Origin: Actinostola sp. cb2023
Taxonomy: Eukaryota > Cnidaria > Anthozoa > Actiniaria > Actinostolidae
Direction of reading: 5' to 3'
Assembly (NCBI GenBank): GCA_033675265.1
Contig: JAUJYZ010001397.1
Span: 90,188 to 154,187, forward strand
Length of the DNA: 64,000 nucleotides
The stretch's first letter is position 1; each line of letters starts with the position of its first letter. The position numbers were made by a program, and so were the translations under genes. This document shows, piece by piece, positions 59,101 to 64,000 of the stretch. The notes beneath the pieces were generated by a model. It worked only from the letters and a program-made list of their open reading frames with translations. It made no database searches and was not told the origin of the DNA.

Positions 59101-62100
59101 TCGATCCTTCTAATTCACTAAACTGATCAACGTCTGCAAAGTTTGTTTGCCATCCTGTATAGCCAAGGTCCCACGAGACCCGACCATTTCATAACTGCAT
59201 ACACCATATATGCAGATCATCTTACACACGAAGTTCAAGTATGAAAGGAGCCTGACCAGGGGGCGACTAAGGCCTAGTTCCAACGCTGAACTTTCCAAGA
59301 GCCGTTCTTAATTAATTCAAAAGAACCCGCCTCGTTATCTATTGTTTTAAATGTGAACGGCTCATGATTAGCAGGACGTCTGAACTAGGCCTAACAATGA
59401 TTGATTAAACCAATGTATTGTTAAAGTTCTGCCAGCGTCTTTTCAAACCGGAACTTCGTGTTTAAGCCTCTCAATGAACAATGGACTCTTTAAACTTATC
59501 TTTTATTTTTATGCATACGAACGAGGCCTAAGATGTATTTGCATATGAATTGTGCATTTATGCAAAGGGTCTATTGCTGGGCTTGTATGGGTTTGTATGC
59601 GAGTAAGCCATGGATGACTCGACGGCCATGTTGGTGGTACAAACAAGAACTAACGAGGAATGCGTTGTTATCGGGATCCAACATGGCCGCTATGACGTCA
59701 CATGCAAGACTTACCAAGTGTTACTTTGTAAAACAAAGGATTCGGTTGGGCAAACAAACAGTGAGCAGCGGTCACTACCCATTGAGGGCTAATCAGTGTT
59801 CCTCCACAGTGTTGACCAAATCCTCCATTGGGACCTTTTCCTAATTTCTCCAGTAGAACTTGCCAGGGCCATGAGTGAGGTACGGCTTCTGTACCACCTA
59901 CTACACGCTTAATACGACGCCGACCACATGCTATTGAGAGAACAATAATATTAATGCAAACATTCTAGATTCTGATTGGCTAGCAGTGTAATTAACACGT
60001 AAAAAGTCCAGTGAAAATTACTTTTCCTAAATGAATATGGTGAATAATATTATTTTATTACTAATCATTTGTAATTATCAGTAATTGTTCTTACTAATCA
60101 TTTGTAATTATTAGTAATCAGTAATTGTTATTACTAATCATTTGTAATTATTTTTAGTTATGATTCAGTCTAAGTTCAGCTGATAAATAAAATATCACTA
60201 AAGTTACACGGTGCAATATCGCGTGCAACATTGCCGCATGCACAACTGATATATTGTGCTCAATATTGCAGAAGTAGGATCGTAATGTACTTCAATAGGA
60301 TGGATCACAACAATTACAACACGCACGTAACTCTACCTTTAGTTCATTAGATATGAATTGTTTGACATTGGCAACCAACTCTTTCAAAAGCCTAACATGA
60401 TGCACTATTTGATTACTGAGAAATAAAAACTTTATTCTAGGCATCTCGTTACCATAGGAATTGTCCCTTGTTATAACATACAGTCAAACCTGTTGTGTTA
60501 AGCGGGCACCTTATTAAGCAGACACCCTAGTCGAGCTCTATTGAGCGGACAGTGGACTGGGTACCGGAAAGTCTCTCCAATATTTACAGTAAAAACTCAC
60601 TACTAAACAGGCACTATTCTGATATGTTCTGAAAAGGTATTCTTCTTAATTCTACAATCTTACACCAAATTACTGCTTTATTTATTGGCTGCTAAACGCG
60701 ACCATCAGCATTTTCCTTTCCTGTATTAAGGACGTTCGAACTACAGGTTCGGAGTCGATCACGCACAGTCACGCATGTTACGTAGAAAAAAGCTAAATGA
60801 CGAGACCCCCAAAGGTTGTCATAGCATGGATAGATTTTTAAAAACACGAATTTAGTGAAAACTTCAATACTCACACGTTCATGTAGTGACTTTACATCGT
60901 TCCTGTGGACATTCTCCATAGCAACCTTGTCCACACATTCTCGACGTCATACCTATCAGAAAAAGGGTATATAGTAACGGGCAATCTTCTTAACTGGTAA
61001 AACGCGAGCCTAATTTATGGAGCGGCGGGATGTTTTCTTTCAAGCTAGTAGTTTGAGTCTGATAGCATATTTGGTATCAATAACACGTTCATGTAGTCTT
61101 TACATCGTTCCTGTGGACATTCTATACCTGTTTTACAAGTTTCTTTCAAGCTAGTAGTTTGAGTCTTTTTACAAGATAAACTCCTTTGTCTCCTTCGTAT
61201 GGGAAAATAAGGGCGATTTTGTTCTGGTCGGTTTGTTGAGTCGGTATGTATTGGAGACATGTTTGTAATGAGAAAAAATTATAAACCAATCACATGGCAA
61301 GAAATATTAGCTAATCAATGCCCTATATATACATCACAGCGCGAAAGTTATTTTACAGAAAGGACATATTTGGTCGTGCTATGATCAACAGCCTTGAAAT
61401 CACGCAACCGTCTCCTTGGTGAACACGTGAATCACGGTGTTGCTTAGCAATAGAACCCATGCGCTTAATGCATATAACAATACATTGTGGGCCCGTGAAA
61501 CATGATTATATACTTATAGAAAGCAAAATTACTTTAAGCTGGACTGTTATTTTTCCATTTGTATTTATTGTATCAACATTGACTACACCAAACAGCCACT
61601 AATCCTTTGGCCACCCAGAAATGAGCCCACACGATAGATATCATTATGAGAAACTTTGACTCCAATCCGCCACATAATGACTTTAAAATATTGATTGCGT
61701 GCATGGAACCAAATCCTACGAAATCTGCAACCGCTTGGAACTCGCACGAAATTCAAATATAAAGTTATAATTTTCAACTATATATACAATGACAACATAC
61801 CATTTATACTGTACACGTTAATCCCCGATAAAAACTCCAGTTTAGTAAGACTATATCTTAAGGCCAATTTGTAGGGTCAATCAGGGTTACGGGTGTTGCT
61901 CTATATATTACACAATAATACTCAAGAAAGTTATGCAATGCTTGAAAACATTAGAAGCAAATAAGAATAGACTGAGATTCATAGCCATGTATGTCACTAG
62001 TATATTTTAGTGCTTCTATAGCAGCTCTCATTCAACCAGAACATCAACCATTTTGGCTGTTTTCTTTTATTTCGTTCACATTGCTTTGTATTATTTAGTC

Positions 62101-62885
62101 CACAATTTGAAGCTATAAAGCTCTACTTTGCGAGTGTTTCACGGGATATAGTGTCGATATACTCTAATTCAGTAGAGCAGAAAGAAAGTAAATAAGAAAA
62201 ACATATTAAGGTTTACTAAAGTATTTTCTCGTATTTCTTCGCGGGTTGTTCTATCAACGTACTGTCCTATTTTACTTTCTCTGTGATCTTTCCTGATGTC
62301 CAATGTTGAGTTCATTGAATTGAAGTCACAAATCTTCGCGAAGCAGTCAGTTGATTGTGTGTGGTCAACCGACATTCATTGTGCATGTTTGCACGATTAA
62401 AATTATTTTAAGTACTGAATTGCAATGAAGATGGTTTGTTTAGTGTGAAAACACAAGACTTTTCCGCTTCTGGAGAACTCATATGAATCGTTCCGATCTA
62501 TAAACGTATTCAAACGTGTCAAGTTCATTCAGTACTTGTACAGATTCTTCAGCTATTTTGGATACCCCAAACGTACTATTACCTCGAGAATAACTCATCA
62601 TTCAGTACAAAGTAACATCTGTTTAATATAGATTAGAATTCAATTAAATTGTTGTGCAAAAGATTCTCTAAAGCTGTTCACTGTAAAACGCTTCTTTTGT
62701 CATCAGTAACATTTTGTTGTCGTGCTTTACGCCACTTTCTACAACCGTTTTTTTTTCATCTTAGGAACTCAGTTCAATAATTAAATGGTTCATTAATATA
62801 CCATAGTAATATATATAGGCTTACCTTGATTAGTCGCGGAAACCAGAGGCAGAACGCAAAGCAAAATTATGATGCTTCTCGTCAT
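50664..62885 (-). CDS. Chymotrypsin-like serine protease with ShKT domain, right (intact) copy
   Basis: Six minus-strand exons: 62825-62885, 59715-59930, 58709-58924, 57726-57932, 54538-54696 and 50664-50851. They join in frame to 348 aa. A signal peptide ([17 protein letters not shown]) is followed by zymogen cleavage site [19 protein letters not shown]. His57 lies in TAAHC, Asp102 in YDIALIKL, and Ser195 in GCNGDSGGP with Gly193 present. SWGDPKC gives the substrate-binding SWG. Position 189 is Ser, so I expect chymotrypsin- rather than trypsin-like specificity. The last exon is a six-cysteine ShKT domain joined by a Pro-rich linker ([10 protein letters not shown]). Secreted digestive or defensive proteases of invertebrates have this build. 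All splice phases agree with the left copy. Function in this animal is unknown. Confidence 0.88.
50928..51977. mobile_element. TA-flanked element in right intron 5 (~1.05 kb)
   Basis: The inverted ends start CAGTATGT, with TTCTAATTGTGAACAC nearby. TA lies on both sides (50,926-50,927 and 51,978-51,979). The left arm has the empty site (AAAGTAGATGTAAAG). It fits a Tc1/mariner-type non-autonomous element. The internal frames are short. Confidence 0.75.
52380..52546. mobile_element. Hairpin element
   Basis: CAGACCGAATGCAATATAATGG is inverted at the right end (CCATTATTGCATTCGGTCTG), with arms of about 65 bp through AACAATGG/CCATTGTT and CTAGCCTC/GAGGCTAG. Confidence 0.8.
53117..53965. mobile_element. 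~850 bp foldback element with CCAACATGTTGG cores
   Basis: The ends are CCCGTGCAAACGGCGCCAAC and the inverse ending TTGGCACCGTTTGCACGGAC. GCCCAACATGTTGG-type palindromes repeat inside both ends. No transposase is present. Confidence 0.75.
54067..54290. repeat. ~225 bp near-perfect palindrome
   Basis: AGCAATATGCAGAAATTCTG through GGCTACGCTGATATTTTTTT is mirrored about 54,178. It is followed at once by AAT/ATC microsatellites, as foldbacks often are. Confidence 0.8.
54290..54525 (+). repeat. AAT / ATC microsatellite block
   Basis: Alternating AATn and ATCn runs directly downstream (in gene sense) of protease exon 5. They correspond to the ATT array next to exon 5 in the left gene. Confidence 0.9.
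54662..54910 (-). repeat. Tandem duplication of the exon 5 acceptor region (~134 bp)
   Basis: CCAGCTGACTGCACCGCGAA occurs at 54,662 and again at 54,796, each followed by the same intron flank. The outer copy thus repeats the splice acceptor and the first ~35 bp of exon 5. It could act as a decoy acceptor, but it has no matching donor, so the complete inner exon is used in my model. Confidence 0.8.
55040..55766. mobile_element. ~730 bp MITE with GTCAGGGGCGTAGCGTGC ends
   Basis: TCAGGGGCGTAGCGTGC at the left is inverted at 55,749-55,764 (GCACGCTACGCCCCTGA). Inside are motifs such as GCATGCCCCCCCTGAAAA. A related end motif (CAGGGGCGTAGCC) occurs alone at 63,546. Confidence 0.75.
56117..56210 (+). 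repeat. (AAT)n microsatellite
   Basis: An AAT array of about 30 units with one CAAT interruption in right intron 4. The Asn- and Tyr-rich frames over it are artefacts. Confidence 0.92.
56547..56645. mobile_element. Short hairpin element
   Basis: ACGAGTTCACTAACAATGAAC faces GTTCATTGTTAGTGAACGAG across CTGCAAAAGCGTAGCCGAGTG. It is MITE-like. Confidence 0.65.
57020..57702. mobile_element. ~680 bp palindrome in right intron 4
   Basis: It starts CTCAAGTACGTTAAGGCCTG and ends in its inverse, with arms of about 340 bp folding at about 57,365 and few mismatches. The arms contain several GGTCACGTGACC motifs. The palindrome lies only 24 bp from exon 4. It is absent from the left arm. Confidence 0.82.
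58258..58428. mobile_element. Hairpin element with ~30 bp inverted ends, shared by both arms
   Basis: GACGTCATATACTACAACTACC is inverted at 58,400-58,425. The left arm has the remnants of the same element around 10,565-10,585 and 11,575-11,600, split by a later insertion. It was therefore present before the duplication. Confidence 0.65.
60050..60150 (-). repeat. ~40 bp tandem repeat, right-arm counterpart
   Basis: TTACTAATCATTTGTAATTA units match the array at 7,121-7,224 in inverse orientation, but with different unit order. Confidence 0.75.
60879..61125 (-). repeat. Right-arm-specific ~204 bp partial duplication
   Basis: The segment ACGTTCATGTAGT...TTTACATCGTTCCTGTGGACATTCT occurs at 60,879 and again at 61,083. 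The left arm has it once near 4,430-4,475. Confidence 0.7.
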
Positions 62886-63077
62886 TTTTCGAGCAGCCTT
62901 TCGTCCTAATGAAAGCTACAGTTTGACTTGTTTCACACAGAACCAGGGAATCTTTCCAGGTGAGACTTCTAGCTTAAACAGCTTGGTTTCTAATATTCTG
63001 TGTATTTGTACAGTCTGTGGGCAGATTAGCAACTGTCACTTACAACATTGTTAGAACTACTTATTGACGTGATTTGT

Positions 63078-64000
63078 ATAGGGATATGTTTACCATGACA
63101 CGTACAGTCAATTTGTTCTTTCAGAGTAATGAAGCCCACGCTAGAAACTTTAATTACTAAATAATTATTCTAAATTTGATATTTTCGCTACGACAAACCA
63201 CAAGAGCCGGTGACCAGTTTTAATTCTGAAAAGCGACCAGCTTCAAGTTGTTATTTACGGAACATTATGACTGGTAGTGTAAGTTTGGCTTTTGCTGGAC
63301 AAAACAACACACACTTCCGTTTCTGCGCGACAATCTTTTATCGAAAATATATGATATTTTTGGCATTGGCTTGTAAACTCGAAGGCGCCCTCTTTTTTCC
63401 GACCGCATAAGAAAAGCGACCACTTACACATACACAGTGACAACTAAATCATAGACATTCGGAAAGGCGACCGGTTCAACAAGAATTTCAAAGTAATCGT
63501 AGAATTATATATATTTATGTATCTATTTTGTATCACCAAGCCACACAGGGGCGTAGCCAGAGGTCGGGGGATATGCCGCAAGAAACTATGTTTCAAAACG
63601 CAATGCAGTTGTGTTCACAAAGTGCAAGATCGCTTTTATCGTTGGTACTTCTCCTCGACTCTAAGTTTTGAACGCAGAAGCGTTTTTGTAAAGCTTTCAG
63701 CCAAAATTAAAAGTATTTGGACTACTGTGTTTGCACAAGGCAACCATCTTAAGCAACGCGGGACGTTTAGATCGCCGAGACACAGGCAATAGATGTTTAA
63801 CAAATTTCCTGTTCGAATTTGTAAACGATGAATGTGCCTAGAATGGTCGAAATTGTGAAGGACACAATGTCTTCGTTGGTCGTGTGAAAGTAGACATCTG
63901 ATTCATGTTATTGTTTCTCGTTTTTGATTTTCCTATGAAGGAATTCCTTTGATCTCAAGACTCTTCGTTTTCATATTTTGTATAACCTGAGTTAAATAAT
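63078..64000. other. Right edge, no recognisable gene
   Basis: Sequence outside the duplicated arm, upstream of the right protease gene. Its open frames are short and unrecognised. A CAGGGGCGTAGCC motif near 63,546 matches the end of the MITE at 55,040, so a fragment of that family may lie here. Confidence 0.5.

Larger units (their letters stand above)
50555..63077 (-). repeat. Right arm of inverted segmental duplication
   Basis: Reverse-complement partner of 797-19,150. It is shorter because it lacks the left-specific insertions. It carries its own insertions at 50,928, 53,117, 55,040 and 57,020. Confidence 0.85.

Noticed and set aside
797..63077. The whole window as a palindromic assembly artefact (hairpin read)
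   Set aside because: The two protease copies differ by in-frame indels and functional substitutions, and each arm has its own insertions with clean target duplications. An artefact would give identical arms.
1..64000. tRNA or rRNA genes
   Set aside because: I found no cloverleaf with box A/B elements or conserved rRNA segments by eye. A tRNAscan or Infernal run would be needed to exclude small RNAs.

Overview
This is a repeat-dense animal (metazoan) genomic window, not prokaryotic. It has split genes with GT-AG introns, many nested transposable elements, microsatellites and foldback MITEs. The only host-type genes are two copies of a chymotrypsin-like serine protease with a C-terminal ShKT domain. 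That fusion, together with BEL/Pao, L2/CR1-type and KDZ elements, suggests a marine invertebrate. A cnidarian is my best guess, but the taxon is an inference.

Layout. (1) 797 to about 19,150 and about 50,555 to 63,077 are an inverted segmental duplication. Each arm carries one six-exon protease gene, and the two genes converge on the middle of the window. The right copy (348 aa) keeps every canonical feature I could check. The left copy (339 aa) is an open frame, but it has lost the zymogen cleavage residue, the oxyanion glycine and the SWG motif. Because the arms are paralogous, each gives the empty site for several insertions in the other. Examples are a TA-flanked MITE at 9,373-10,477, a 4.4 kb TTAA-flanked element at 14,314-18,696, and a TA-flanked element at 50,928-51,977.

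(2) The ~31 kb spacer is a nest of transposons: a 5'-truncated L2/CR1-type LINE (19,150-21,836), a BEL/Pao retrotransposon remnant, and a ~19.7 kb element (22,553-42,209) inserted in the BEL/Pao pol gene. The insertion is flanked by a 5 bp direct repeat (CCATT). Removing the element plus one repeat copy restores the pol reading frame.

(3) The giant element has ~2.5 kb terminal inverted repeats, each holding an identical, degenerate Fic-domain gene and three minisatellites. Its interior holds a 13-exon minus-strand gene (30,963-39,026), a protein kinase gene (26,766-27,836, minus) and a two-exon C2H2 zinc-finger gene (28,195-29,047, plus). The 13-exon gene joins a DDE transposase with RAG1/Transib-like catalytic layout to a C-terminal Ulp1-type (C48) cysteine protease. 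I regard this element as the main discovery candidate in the window.

(4) 44,400-50,400 holds a LINE fragment, a large palindrome with ~507 bp arms, a KDZ-type transposase remnant with CxC5/CxC6 cysteine clusters, and tandem repeats. The outer edges, 1-796 and 63,078-64,000, show no gene that I can support.
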